Origin: Streptomyces caeruleatus
Lineage (GTDB): Bacteria; Actinomycetota; Actinomycetes; Streptomycetales; Streptomycetaceae
DNA length: 64,000 bases
NCBI RefSeq assembly: GCF_001514235.1
Contig: NZ_KQ948933.1
Location: forward strand, 293,003 to 357,002
Direction: 5' to 3'
A program made the translations under genes and the position numbers. Under the pieces are notes generated by a model that searched no databases, was not told the DNA's origin, and saw only the letters and a program-made list of their open reading frames with translations. Position 1 is the first letter of the stretch. The number at the start of each line of letters is the position of its first letter. Below, piece by piece: positions 25,972-34,773 of this stretch.

Positions 25972-27491
25972 CCGCGACCACGAAACGCTCCCGCCGACGG
26001 ACCAAGGGGAAGACCACCAAGGGCCGCGACTGGCTGGTGGGCCCGATCCCTGACGACGTCTTCGGTTCCGCCTCAGACCCCGCGCCTCAGCCAGGCCCGC
26101 AAGCGCCCCCGCTCGCGATCGACGAGCGGTTCGAGTACCTCCTGAGCAATCCCGACCTGTTCGAGGCGGTCCGGCAGACACTGCCCGCCCGCGATCCCGG
26201 CAGCGTCGGACGCCCGCCGGGATACCCTCCGTACATCTACTTCGTCTTCCTCTGCGCAATTTCCGTCTTCGGCTCGGCCCGCAGCACAGCACGCCATCTC
26301 CAACGAGATCTCTGGTGGAACACGGTGCGCGAAGCCGTACGCAAACACCTGGGGCCAGGAGAAGCCGATTCCCTCAAACCAACCGGCCCCAGCCTGAGCC
26401 AGTGGAACTACTTCTTCAAGAACCACCTCAAGACACACATGAATGCCGTACGTGACGCAAGCCGGGAACTATGGATCCGCCAAGCCCTCGACATGGGGAT
26501 GATGGCGGAATCAAGGGCGCGCGGAAGCTGGATCTATCCCGAGCGCGACCAGGTCATCCACGGCGACGCAACAGTTGCCGCACCACCCTCCAAACACACG
26601 CAGCACGAAACCGTAGACAAAGAAACAGGGGAAATTCGGCGTCATCGAGTAGACCCAGACGCCAGTTACACCACGGAGGGCGGAGGACGAAGGGTTTACG
26701 GAAACAAGTTCCTCTCCCTCGCCGTCCGCGTGGCGCGCACCCCGCACAGCCGAGTCATCCTGGCTCTGGAATCCGTCCGCCACAAGTCGAAAAAGCGCGA
26801 CCCTGAACGGGAAGACGAAGGCGCCGCCGTGGTCCGGCTCGTCCACCATCTCCTGAACAAGGCGCCCGGCATCCGTGCATTCACGTATGACACCGCCCTC
26901 CGCGGCGTCCATCGAGCCCCTCTGATTGCAGACGGAATCGTCGTTTTCACCCGCCAGCACGGCGGGCTGGCGCCTCACTCTCTCCAGCGTTACGAAAAGA
27001 ATTACAAAAACGGCAAGTGCAGCCATTACCTCTATACCGCAGAGGGACGGGTTTGCGAGCGCCACATCACCGTGGACGGCGAGACCTACTACGCCCCGCT
27101 TCCCGTCGAAGAACTGGAACGCCGAAAGCAGAAGAAGAGTCGCTTCTACCACCGCCTCGCCATCCCATGCTCACGCGGCGATCACGAATTGCGTATTCGC
27201 GTAGACGAAACCAAAGAGGATCGAGAAATCGACCCGTCCAGCCAAAAGCCTCGTTTCAACCGGGCCGAACATCTGAGGCAGATCCCACCCGACACACCAG
27301 CCGGTCGCCGACTCCTGGGATTCCGGCAGGACAGCGAGTCGATCCACTCCCGCTTCGACCAGGCCTACCCGCACAAGCGGGTCCCCGCCTACGGTGCCAA
27401 CGCCGGCCTGTTGATCTACATCGGCTACGCCTGGGTCAACAACTCCATCACCCGGGCCCTGGGCCAGAGGCCGTTCGGCCTCGCGGCCTGA
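25968..27491 (+). CDS. DDE-type transposase-like protein (IS4/IS1182-like)
   Basis: A 507-residue protein from GTG 25968. Residues 1-50 are basic and proline-rich. Residues 60-170 contain an N-terminal helical region ('RFEYLLSNPDLFEAVRQTLP', 'GYPPYIYFVFLCAISVFGSA'). The RNase-H-like core has candidate catalytic residues D200 ('VIHGDATVAA'), D308 ('AFTYDTALRG') and E457 ('FRQDSESIHSRFD'), spaced as in IS4/IS1182-type transposases with a large insertion. The basic C-terminus ends 'YAWVNNSITRALGQRP'. No inverted repeats were found around it, and it starts inside the stop of the recombinase-fold gene, which insertion sequences do not do. It ends 240 bp before tRNA-Arg. Confidence 0.7.
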   Translation: MTATTKRSRRRTKGKTTKGRDWLVGPIPDDVFGSASDPAPQPGPQAPPLAIDERFEYLLSNPDLFEAVRQTLPARDPGSVGRPPGYPPYIYFVFLCAISVFGSARSTARHLQRDLWWNTVREAVRKHLGPGEADSLKPTGPSLSQWNYFFKNHLKTHMNAVRDASRELWIRQALDMGMMAESRARGSWIYPERDQVIHGDATVAAPPSKHTQHETVDKETGEIRRHRVDPDASYTTEGGGRRVYGNKFLSLAVRVARTPHSRVILALESVRHKSKKRDPEREDEGAAVVRLVHHLLNKAPGIRAFTYDTALRGVHRAPLIADGIVVFTRQHGGLAPHSLQRYEKNYKNGKCSHYLYTAEGRVCERHITVDGETYYAPLPVEELERRKQKKSRFYHRLAIPCSRGDHELRIRVDETKEDREIDPSSQKPRFNRAEHLRQIPPDTPAGRRLLGFRQDSESIHSRFDQAYPHKRVPAYGANAGLLIYIGYAWVNNSITRALGQRPFGLAA

Positions 27492-27731
27492 CGCCATCGC
27501 CCCGAGGGCTGTCACCTGTCCCGGAGCCTCCCACACCGGAGCCATCCGCCCGATCTGACCTGCCACCCGCAGCCAAGATGACCAACCTTCCAGCCGCCGC
27601 AGTGCCAGCCGCTACACTGTGGGCGGTGGCACAGCTGCAGGCCAGCCATGCCGCCGCACCACTGCCGGGAACACGTCTGACGCCCGCATCATCTGGGCAC
27701 TAATTTCAGACACGTTTTCCGACAGATCCCC

Positions 27732-27804
27732 GCCTTCGTAGCTCAGGGGATAGAGCACCGCTCTCCTAAAGCGGGTGTCGCAGGTTCGAATCCTGCCGGG
27801 GGCA
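27732..27804 (+). tRNA. tRNA-Arg (anticodon CCU)
   Basis: A 73-nt cloverleaf without encoded CCA. The acceptor arms GCCTTCG and CGGGGGC pair with two G-T pairs. The D arm contains AGCTCAGGGGATAGAGC. The anticodon stem CCGCT/AGCGG encloses CTCCTAA, giving anticodon CCT (CCU). The T arm GCAGGTTCGAATCCTGC is perfect. Its 3' half from the anticodon loop onward is copied at 29746, 34737 and 36637. Confidence 0.95.
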
Positions 27805-27805
27805 C
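27765..27805 (+). repeat. att copy 1 (in tRNA-Arg 3' end)
   Basis: The 41 bp from the anticodon loop to one base past the tRNA 3' end is the reference copy. The same 41 bp recurs exactly at 29746-29786, and partly at 34737-34764 and 36637-36677. Such duplications are made by site-specific integration at a tRNA 3' end. Confidence 0.9.
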
Positions 27806-27811
27806 ACGACT

Positions 27812-27852
27812 AAGGGCCAGTTCAGAGGCTTGATCCTCTCGAACTGGCCCTT
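27812..27852 (+). terminator. Terminator after tRNA-Arg
   Basis: AAGGGCCAGTTC (27812-27823) pairs with GAACTGGCCCTT (27841-27852). An inner AGAGG/CCTCT stem is inside, and a short T-run follows. It is a strong intrinsic terminator placed 8 nt after the tRNA. Confidence 0.85.
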
Positions 27853-28544
27853 TCGCATCATCACGGCCGTGCCACGCCTGTGCCACAAGCTCCGCCAGGA
27901 GGCCGCGACCACCCCGTTCCTCGCGGACAGCCAAGCCGACTGCCTCACATCAGGCGCAGGTTGCTCGCGCGACAGCTCCACCATGGGGCACCGCACCTCC
28001 TCTGAACCTAAGCCTCATCAGTGCAGCACCTCAGCACCTCGGTCCGCGGGCCCACGGTGATCCGCAGTTCACGCTCTGGCTCATCTAGGGCCGATGCACC
28101 AGACCAAGCCTGATTCCCACCATGACCCACACCACCAGGCCCGGCCCAGGAGCTAGGCACCGCCTCATGGTCAACAGCCAGTGATCCGCGCGATCCCTCG
28201 AAGCGCTTTCATCCAAAGCAGGTGCGTCACGGCTGAGGTCGGCCGCCTCCACAGGCCGTAGATCGGCCGCCTCCACAGGCCGTAGATCGGCCGCCTCCAC
28301 AGGCCGTAGATGGTGGGGCCGTCCGTGGCTGGGGCGGTCGGCGTAGCGACTTTGGTGGTCAAGATTTACAAGCGGGCGCTGCACCTTCCCCGCATTGGCC
28401 TCATCCAGGAGGTATCGCCTAGACCGTTTTATTGATCTATAAGCGTGTTTCCACCTGATCATGCCTATGCTCCAGCGCGCTCCGGTCAAGCTCGCATCCG
28501 GGCTCGGGGAACCACCCGAAACTCGTGGAACAAGGAGCACCCAT
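27853..28544. other. Non-coding start of cassette 1
   Basis: No intact gene is supported. It carries GTGCCACGCCTGTGCCAC (27870-27887), of the type found next to tRNA attachment sites. It also has the 24-bp triple repeat at 28241-28311 and an AT-rich stretch (TTTTATTGATCTATAAG, 28427-28443) upstream of the secreted-protein gene that may hold its promoter. Reverse frames here encode only repetitive peptides. Confidence 0.5.
28241..28311. repeat. Three tandem copies of a 24-bp unit
   Basis: A unit beginning GGCCGCCTCCACAGGCCGTA repeats at 28241, 28265 and 28289, the last ending at about 28311. The copies are identical. Each contains GGCC at both ends of a short dyad. There is no spacer, so it is not a CRISPR array. 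Confidence 0.9.
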
Positions 28545-29252
<708 letters not shown>

Positions 29253-29317
29253 TCGCCACAACTCGTGATGCTGGGAACCGCAGGGAGCCACCGTCTCGAG
29301 TGAGCGTCCTACAACAC

Positions 29318-29354
29318 AACGGCCCCTGACCGACTTGACCGGTCAGGGGCCGTT
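29318..29354 (+). terminator. Terminator of the secreted-protein gene
   Basis: AACGGCCCCTGACCG (29318-29332) and its exact complement (29340-29354) form a 15-bp stem with a 7-nt loop, 65 nt after the stop of the 28545-29252 gene. Confidence 0.85.
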
Positions 29355-29640
29355 CACCGGTGCGGTGGATAGAGGCCGATCGTGCCCTCACCGTGCCCGT
29401 TCGAGAAGTAGCCAAGAAGGAGCAGTGGGGAACGACAGCAAGCAACCAAACGGATACGGGCCAGCCACGAAGCAGTGCCGTCTCTCGGCTGTGGCAGTAC
29501 AGCAGCGAACTACCGCAACCCCAGCAACCGACTCTGCCTAACAGAGCCCCACCAGGCCGCAGCACGGCCGGTATGACCCTCACCGACCGGTCCGTATAGA
29601 GCTACGGATCAGAAGTTCCCCGTGCCACACCCGTGCCGTC

Positions 29641-29745
29641 TCCAGTGGGGAGTCACGGGGAACTGCGGTAGCCGACGGGTAGCTGATCGCGTGTCCTCCT
29701 GTCTGGACGCCTCGCGGGTCAGAGCCACACGCGCCTCACCTCACC
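29641..29745 (+). repeat. Direct repeat A adjacent to att copy 2
   Basis: The roughly 100 bp immediately before att copy 2 (from TCCAGTGGGGAGTCACGGGG to CCTCACCTCACC) is repeated at 30797-30898 with few changes. Its start also pairs with upstream sequence: AGTTCCCCGTG (29614-29624) against CACGGGGAACT (29654-29664). It looks like the end of an integrated element. Confidence 0.85.
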
Positions 29746-29786
29746 CCTAAAGCGGGTGTCGCAGGTTCGAATCCTGCCGGGGGCAC
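29746..29786 (+). repeat. att copy 2 (tRNA-Arg 3' end)
   Basis: Identical over 41 bp to 27765-27805. It is followed by ACGCGTTACCGCTCTGAACTG and GGGTTTTTCCCT, which resemble the sequence after att copy 4. It separates cassette 1 from cassette 2. Confidence 0.9.
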
Positions 29787-30090
29787 CACGCGTTACCGCT
29801 CTGAACTGGGGTTTTTCCCTCAGGGAAGCGGGTTCTCCCGGTCCCACCGCGTCCAGGCTTGGTCGGGAGGGACATCGGTCACTGACTGCTGATCGCGCGG
29901 GATGCTCCGACCGCGCCCTTGGCAGCCAGGCCCCAACCGGCCCCGGTCCTCACTTGTCGCGGGGCTCGCTGGCCGGATGCCGGCCGACGGGGAGGGGCAT
30001 GAATGAGATCCGCGTGCTGTACAAGTGGCGGACAGTACGCTGAATGCAGCGCGGGATCGGGCCCGCAGCCCAGTGGCCAGGAGGTGCTTC

Positions 30091-30657
30091 ATGACGGCCG
30101 AGATGGTGGCCCCGGCGTGGATGCATGAGCAGATCACGGCGCAGGAGTACGACTCCTGGTCCGAGGAGCAGTGCGCGGGCATCGAGATCGTTGACGGGAT
30201 GGTCGTCGTGAGTCCGAGTGCGTCCAAGCGGCACAATCGGCCGGCCCGGATTCTGGCGAACGCCCTGGATGCCGCCGCGGGCCCGGAGTGGAACGCCGAC
30301 ACGGGCTTCGACGTGCGGCTTCAGGACGTCCCTCTCACCAATCGCCGCCCGGACGTCGTCGTGTACCGCGCAGACACGATCGACATCACCCCCACCCGCC
30401 CCGAGCACGTGCTACTGGTCGCGGAGGTGGTGTCGCCGGGCTCGGAGACCACCGACCGGATCGTGAAGGTCGACCAGTACGCCAAGGCAGGCATCGGCTT
30501 CTACTGGCGCATCGAGCAGGCCGCGACAGGCGTTCCCCTCGTGTACACCTACGTTCTCGACCCCGCGACGAAGACCTACCGGGAGGGAGACGTGTTCACC
30601 GGCGTTCTCAAGGTAGCGGCCCCCTTCTCAGTGGAGATCGACCTCGGCCAGGTCTGA
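30091..30657 (+). CDS. Uma2-family putative endonuclease
   Basis: A 188-residue protein from ATG 30091 with a perfect AGGAGG site. It has the Uma2 (DUF820) PD-(D/E)xK-like core: 'GIEIVDGMVVVSPSAS' (N-terminal acidic region), 'NRRPDVVVYRADT' (the PD), 'HVLLVAEVVSPGSE' (the E) and 'DRIVKVDQYAKAGIGFYWRI' (Lys and end of the core). Uma2 proteins are abundant in Streptomyces and cyanobacteria. A restriction-like nuclease fold is accepted, but the biological role is not known. It is the first gene of cassette 2, without partner genes. Confidence 0.85.
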   Translation: MTAEMVAPAWMHEQITAQEYDSWSEEQCAGIEIVDGMVVVSPSASKRHNRPARILANALDAAAGPEWNADTGFDVRLQDVPLTNRRPDVVVYRADTIDITPTRPEHVLLVAEVVSPGSETTDRIVKVDQYAKAGIGFYWRIEQAATGVPLVYTYVLDPATKTYREGDVFTGVLKVAAPFSVEIDLGQV

Positions 30658-30796
30658 CCACGCGCTGCTCAGCAGCCAGCAGCGCGTGAGCGATGCGTGA
30701 GCGGACGGCCCGGTCCTCGGAGTGATCTCCGGGGGGTGTTTTCTGTGTGCGGGGGACGAACGGGGGACAGAGCGTCAGGCGATTCTCCCCGGACGG

Positions 30797-30898
30797 CAGC
30801 TCCAGCGGGGAGTCACGGGGAACTGCGGTAGCCGACGGGTAGCTGATCGCGTGTCCTCCTGTCTGGACGCCTCGCAGGTCAGAGCGCCTCACCTCGCC
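30797..30898 (+). repeat. Direct repeat B, copy of the att-adjacent block
   Basis: Matches 29641-29745 almost base for base through GGGTAGCTGATCGCGTGTCC and CTGTCTGGACGCCTCGC. It ends CCTCACCTCGCCCCTA followed by CGGAGCGCGGGTG instead of the tRNA-derived AAAGCGGGTG. It may be the end of another element whose att site has been damaged. Confidence 0.85.
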
Positions 30899-30904
30899 CC
30901 TACG

Positions 30905-30951
30905 GAGCGCGGGTGCCCTTGCGCCCGGTGGACAGAAGGGCACCCGCGCTC
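30905..30951. terminator. Inverted repeat, probable terminator
   Basis: GAGCGCGGGTGCCCT (30905-30919) pairs with its exact complement at 30937-30951, with a 17-nt loop. It lies between the Uma2 gene (plus) and the minus-strand remnants and could end transcription from both sides. Besides this and direct repeat B, 30658-31064 holds no gene. Confidence 0.7.
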
Positions 30952-31064
30952 GCGGTGCGCCGGCCTCAGTGCCGGTATATCTCCGGCCGGGCGCGCGACG
31001 CCTGGCACGCACTCCCCCAGAGGGGGAACCTCCAGCCACGTTGCCGGAGGTATGGCACAGGCTC

Positions 31065-31480
31065 TTACCTCGGGTCCCGCACCGTGCCGGTGACCTCCGG
31101 CCCCTGCACCTCCTGGAAATTGTCGTCTGTCGTGATCAGTCGCAACCGGACGGACTCCGTCGGCTCTGTCACCCGGTCGGCGATGGTGGGCACCTTCACG
31201 TCGACGCTCCGTTTGCCCGCGGGAATCTCGAACGACAGGCGAGGTTCGTCCGGCAGCCTCGACAGCGCACGCTGTGGACTGGCGGAGACGTCCTAGTTCT
31301 CCTTCAGCCACGCGGGAGCGACGTCCTTGGTGGACAGTTCGGTGCCACGGCGGACGGGCAGGATCCGCAGGTCTCCGTACAGGGTCTCGTCGGCGGGTGA
31401 GGACAGGGTGATCCGCCAGACCAGGGGTTTGCCCTCGGCGACGGTGCCGCCCAACACCACCGGCACCAGCTGGTGAGAAC
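31065..31480 (-). pseudogene. Calx-beta-like protein tail with in-frame amber
   Basis: The minus frame reads 'LVPVVLGGTVAEGKPLVWRI', 'TLSSPADETLYGDLRI' and 'DVAPAWLKEN', then a TAG (31293-31295). It continues in the same frame with 'PRLSFEIPAGKRSVDVKVPT', 'VTEPTESVRLRLITTD' and a TAA at 31065. The pattern of EG, SSPADE, IPAG and EP-E-V-L resembles Calx-beta/cadherin-like extracellular domains. The N-terminal part of the gene is missing. It is a fragment that also acquired a stop, or a stop that is read through; the former is far more likely. Confidence 0.6.
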
Positions 31481-31608
31481 CACAGAGAGGGCGTTCCCCC
31501 AGGCCAAGCATCCTGCAGTCGACGCTTGCGCAGGTCACAGCCCCACCCAGGGAGAACTGATCTGTCGCGGATACCTGGTCCTGAGACGCGAGTAGCCGAA
31601 GCGCAGCG

Positions 31609-32031
31609 CTACTGTCCCGCGGCCAGGGGAGCGGAGTGCAGGTCGCGTACCAACTGCGGGGTGAGCAGTTCGCCGGCGCGGTCGGCGAGGACGGCCATTT
31701 CATAGCCGACCAGGCCGACGTCGCACCCCTCGGCGGCGAGGACGCCAAGGCAGCTGCCGTCGCGAACGCGACCGACCATGAGGAAGCCGCCGAGCATTTC
31801 GATCATGACGAGCTTCATGCCGTGGAAGCCGTGTACCGTCGCCGCGTTCTGGGCGAGGCTGGTGATTCCGGAGACGACAGCGGCGAGGTGGTCGGCGCGA
31901 TCTCGGCCCAGGCCGTCCGAGGCGGCCATGAGCAGGCCGTCGGCGGAGACGGCGACGGCATCGGTGACGCCGTCGGCGGTGCGTGCGAACTCCGAGATGA
32001 GCCAGCCGAAATTCTGGACGGCGGTGGTCAC
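31609..32031 (-). CDS. cvnB: Conservon protein CvnB, roadblock/LC7 domain
   Basis: A 140-residue roadblock/LC7 protein ('FGWLISEFARTADGVTDAVA', 'SADGLLMAASDGLGRDRADH', 'LVMIEMLGGFLMVGRVRDGS'). In Streptomyces conservons CvnB is a small cytoplasmic partner of the membrane-bound CvnA kinase-like protein and the CvnD GTPase. Its ATG overlaps the CvnA stop (ATGA), as usual. Conservons continue with cvnC (DUF742) and cvnD. Here the sequence after cvnB is instead the Calx-beta remnant, so the module is incomplete. Confidence 0.9.
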   Translation of the reverse strand: MTTAVQNFGWLISEFARTADGVTDAVAVSADGLLMAASDGLGRDRADHLAAVVSGITSLAQNAATVHGFHGMKLVMIEMLGGFLMVGRVRDGSCLGVLAAEGCDVGLVGYEMAVLADRAGELLTPQLVRDLHSAPLAAGQ

Positions 32032-34163
32032 GATGACGCTCCTGGTGTGCTTTGGGCCTCGGCACGGGCGACACCTGCTCGGAAGCCGTTGAGCAGGGAG
32101 GAGACAGCGGGTCTGGTGGGCGAGGTGGCGGGGCCCGCCACGGGGGCGAGCAGGCGCCGGGGGAGGGCGAGGAGTGCGGACAAGCCGCCGCCAGGGGTGT
32201 CGAAGAGGTGGACGTGGGTGCCTTCACCGAGGCGGTGGGCGAGCCGGCCGACGACGAGGTGGCCGAGGAACCGGGCGGGCGCGGCGAGGAAGGCCCCTTC
32301 GCCGGCGTCGGAGAGGCGCGCGTTGGCGCGTTCCCTGTCGGCTTCGGACATGCCGATGCCGTGGTCGACGACGGCGAAGCAGTAGGTGTCGTCCTCGGTG
32401 TCGTGCCAGCCGTGCACCTCGACCGGTTCGACCGGTGGCGAGAAGGTCAGCCCGTTCTCGATGAGTTCCGCAAGGAGGTGGGCGACATCTGCGACGGCGT
32501 GCCCACGCACCCGTACCGGCTCCACGGTCGCGATCAGGACCCTCCGGTACTGCTCCACCTCGGCAACGGCGGACTGGACGACTTCCAGGCCGTCGGCAGG
32601 TGCCGCCGTGGGCCGCGGCGGATTCAGCCCGGCCAGGACCAGAAGGCTTTCGGCGTTGCGCCGCATACGAGTGGCGAGGTGGTCGAGTTCGAAGAGCTCG
32701 GCGAGGGCGTCCGGGTCGAGTTCCTGCCGTTCCAGGCGGGTGATGAGACTGAGCTGACGACGCACGAGGTTCTGGTTGCGGCGGCCGAGGTTGGCAAGCG
32801 ATTCGGTGGTGTTACGGCGCAGGCCTGCCTGCTGGGAGGCCAGGCGCAGGGCGGTGAGTTCCACCTGCTGCAGGGACGCCGCGACCTCAGCGATCTCCGC
32901 CGCGCCACCCAGCAGACGTGCATCGGAGTCGTCCGGTGCGTCCGCCGGCGGGAACAACTCCCCATGGTCCTGCGGGGACTGCTGGATCCGGGCGACGGTT
33001 GCGGGCAGCCGGTTCCGCGCCACGTCGTGGGCGGCCTCGGCGAGCGCGCCGAGCGGGCGCGTGAGGGAACGGGAGGCGAAGGCAGCGACGCCCGCGACGA
33101 GAGCGGCCATGACTGCTCCCGCGACGAGATAGGCGACGAGGTCGACCTCGGCGTCGTGGCTGAGCAGGTCGGCCCGGTCCCTGGCGTCGTCCCCGACCGA
33201 CTGCTGAACGGCGTACAGATCGTCGACGAGTACGGTCATCGCATCCCACCAAGCGCCGGCGTCGGCGTCCAGCGCGGAGCCGTCGGCGGCGGCTTCCGCC
33301 CGGTTCTCGTAGCGCGTGGCGCGTTCAGCGTCCGTGGTGCTGAAAGCCTTGTTCAGGGCCGCGCGCTGCGGCGCGGTGGCGACCTGCCGGAAACGGGCGA
33401 GGGCGGCGACGCGGGTGGCACGTACCTCGGTGAAGGTGAGGTACTCGCGGCCGTGGAAGCCGCCTTCGGCGAACACACCGTTGAGGAAGCCCCGTTCGAG
33501 AGCGACTGACTCCTTGGCGGCGGCCAGTTCCCGCAACGCCGCGATCTCGTCGCGTAGTCGCCGGTCGGCGCCGGTCGCGTTCTCCGCCACCGGGTCGACG
33601 GCGTTGAGGGCGTCGATGGCGGTGGTGTAGAAGGCTAGAGTGGCGGTCCGGTCGGCGGGGGGCGAGCCGACGGTGCCCCTGTCGGCGGCGGCACGGATAG
33701 CGGCGAGGCGCCGCATATGCCGCTGCATGACATCCTCGACGGCGGGTTCGGAGCGCATTCCGCGCAGCGTCGTGTTCACACGCTTGCGCGTAGCGGCGAG
33801 CGGTGTGCTGAAGCCTTTCTCACCGCCCAACAGACCGTTTGTCAGGCCGCGTTCCCGTTGCAGCTGGTGTACCAGCTCCTGGACCCGCAGGCTGAGGCCG
33901 ACCTCGGCGCGGGTCGTACGGGCGTCACCGAGGGCCTCGGCGCGGCCGTACACCGCCAGACCGGCTACCGCCAGCAGCAAGCAGATCGGGACCGTGATGA
34001 CCACCGCCACACGGCCTCTGATGCTGCGCCAGCCAGGGAGCGGCCTGCGGCCGGGAGCGGTTCGGTCGCCGTGGCGGCGCGCTGAACCGCCAATGGCGAA
34101 GCCGCCCTTGCCGATTGCGCCGAGGCTGCCAGGCGGCGGCCGAGATGGCGTCCACACCCTCAT
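32028..34163 (-). CDS. cvnA: Conservon sensor CvnA, nitrate-sensor-type histidine kinase-like
   Basis: A 711-residue membrane protein. A first transmembrane helix ('VAVVITVPICLLLAVAGLAV', about 52-72) is followed by a large NIT (nitrate/nitrite sensing-like) extracellular domain containing 'HQLQRERGLTNGLLGGEKGF' and 'ALERGFLNGVFAEGGF'. A second helix ('VAYLVAGAVMAALVAGVAAF') and a HAMP-like linker come next. The dimerisation region reads 'SLANLGRRNQNLVRRQLSLI'. The HATPase part is 'AHLLAELIENGLTFSPP' and 'DHGIGMSEADRERAN'. CvnA proteins lack a canonical phosphorylatable His and signal through CvnB-D. It is coupled to cvnB by a 4-nt overlap. cvnC/D are absent, so signalling would need partners from elsewhere. 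Confidence 0.9.
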   Translation of the reverse strand: MRVWTPSRPPPGSLGAIGKGGFAIGGSARRHGDRTAPGRRPLPGWRSIRGRVAVVITVPICLLLAVAGLAVYGRAEALGDARTTRAEVGLSLRVQELVHQLQRERGLTNGLLGGEKGFSTPLAATRKRVNTTLRGMRSEPAVEDVMQRHMRRLAAIRAAADRGTVGSPPADRTATLAFYTTAIDALNAVDPVAENATGADRRLRDEIAALRELAAAKESVALERGFLNGVFAEGGFHGREYLTFTEVRATRVAALARFRQVATAPQRAALNKAFSTTDAERATRYENRAEAAADGSALDADAGAWWDAMTVLVDDLYAVQQSVGDDARDRADLLSHDAEVDLVAYLVAGAVMAALVAGVAAFASRSLTRPLGALAEAAHDVARNRLPATVARIQQSPQDHGELFPPADAPDDSDARLLGGAAEIAEVAASLQQVELTALRLASQQAGLRRNTTESLANLGRRNQNLVRRQLSLITRLERQELDPDALAELFELDHLATRMRRNAESLLVLAGLNPPRPTAAPADGLEVVQSAVAEVEQYRRVLIATVEPVRVRGHAVADVAHLLAELIENGLTFSPPVEPVEVHGWHDTEDDTYCFAVVDHGIGMSEADRERANARLSDAGEGAFLAAPARFLGHLVVGRLAHRLGEGTHVHLFDTPGGGLSALLALPRRLLAPVAGPATSPTRPAVSSLLNGFRAGVARAEAQSTPGASS

Positions 34164-34736
34164 GTCACGAAGCTAGACCGAACGCCGTAGCAGCCGGTTT
34201 CCGACCTGTTAGACCCCGTGGGAACTTCAGTTGCGCCGCCCTCACACCGCAGGCCAGAAGACTGTGACCGGGCAGGGCGGGACAGGTGCGGAGCGGACGG
34301 CAGGAGCAGGCGGGGCCATGGAACCCGCCCATGGCCTCGGGCCGTCGGCATCCGCGCCTGACACCGGCATGGGCGCCCTACGCTGTCTCGCGCCCTCCTG
34401 CGCCGCGGACGCGTGAGAGGCTCCGTGAAACTGGACGCTGTCCCGGATCCGCATCGTGCCCACGGACGATCAGGTGGCGACATGCACTCCTCGCGGGACA
34501 CTCCGTGCAAGTCGAGAAGGTCTGACGAAACGCCGCCCGCGCTGCACCGAGACCACTCGCCGGCTCCCCCGAACAGCCCATGCCCACGTCGGACGGCATC
34601 CACCGGCACGTATCCAGCGCACATGGGACCGGGGAAGCACTGCGAACACATGGGTTCTGCCGAGGAGTGTTTCCCCTGGCCAGACACCCGTGGCCCTCAT
34701 TACCGCAGGTCAGCGCCTCGTCTCGGGAAACCTCCC
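34164..34736. other. Gene-free stretch before att copy 3
   Basis: About 570 bp with no supportable gene. Minus frames near 34599-34470 contain 'CTECPARSACRHLIVRG', a cysteine cluster without known family or clear start. I see no promoter I would defend. Confidence 0.45.
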
Positions 34737-34764
34737 AAAGCGGGTGTCGCAGGTTCGAATCCTG
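34737..34764 (+). repeat. att copy 3 (partial, hybrid 3' end)
   Basis: 28 bp from AAAGCGGGTGTCGC to AATCCTG are identical to the tRNA-Arg T-arm side. It is then followed by TCGAGCCC instead of CCGGGGGC, as if the end came from a tRNA with a different acceptor stem. The 3' end of the DUF4041 gene starts 10 bp later. Confidence 0.85.
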
Positions 34765-34773
34765 TCGAGCCCG

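Noticed and set aside
28241..28311. Possible CRISPR array
   Set aside because: The units are directly adjacent without spacers, and no cas genes are present. The same holds for 39002-39099 and 52834-52902.
28171..28362. Minus-strand peptide with repeated IYGLWRRP
   Set aside because: It arises from the 24-bp tandem repeat read in frame; there is no ribosome site and no family.
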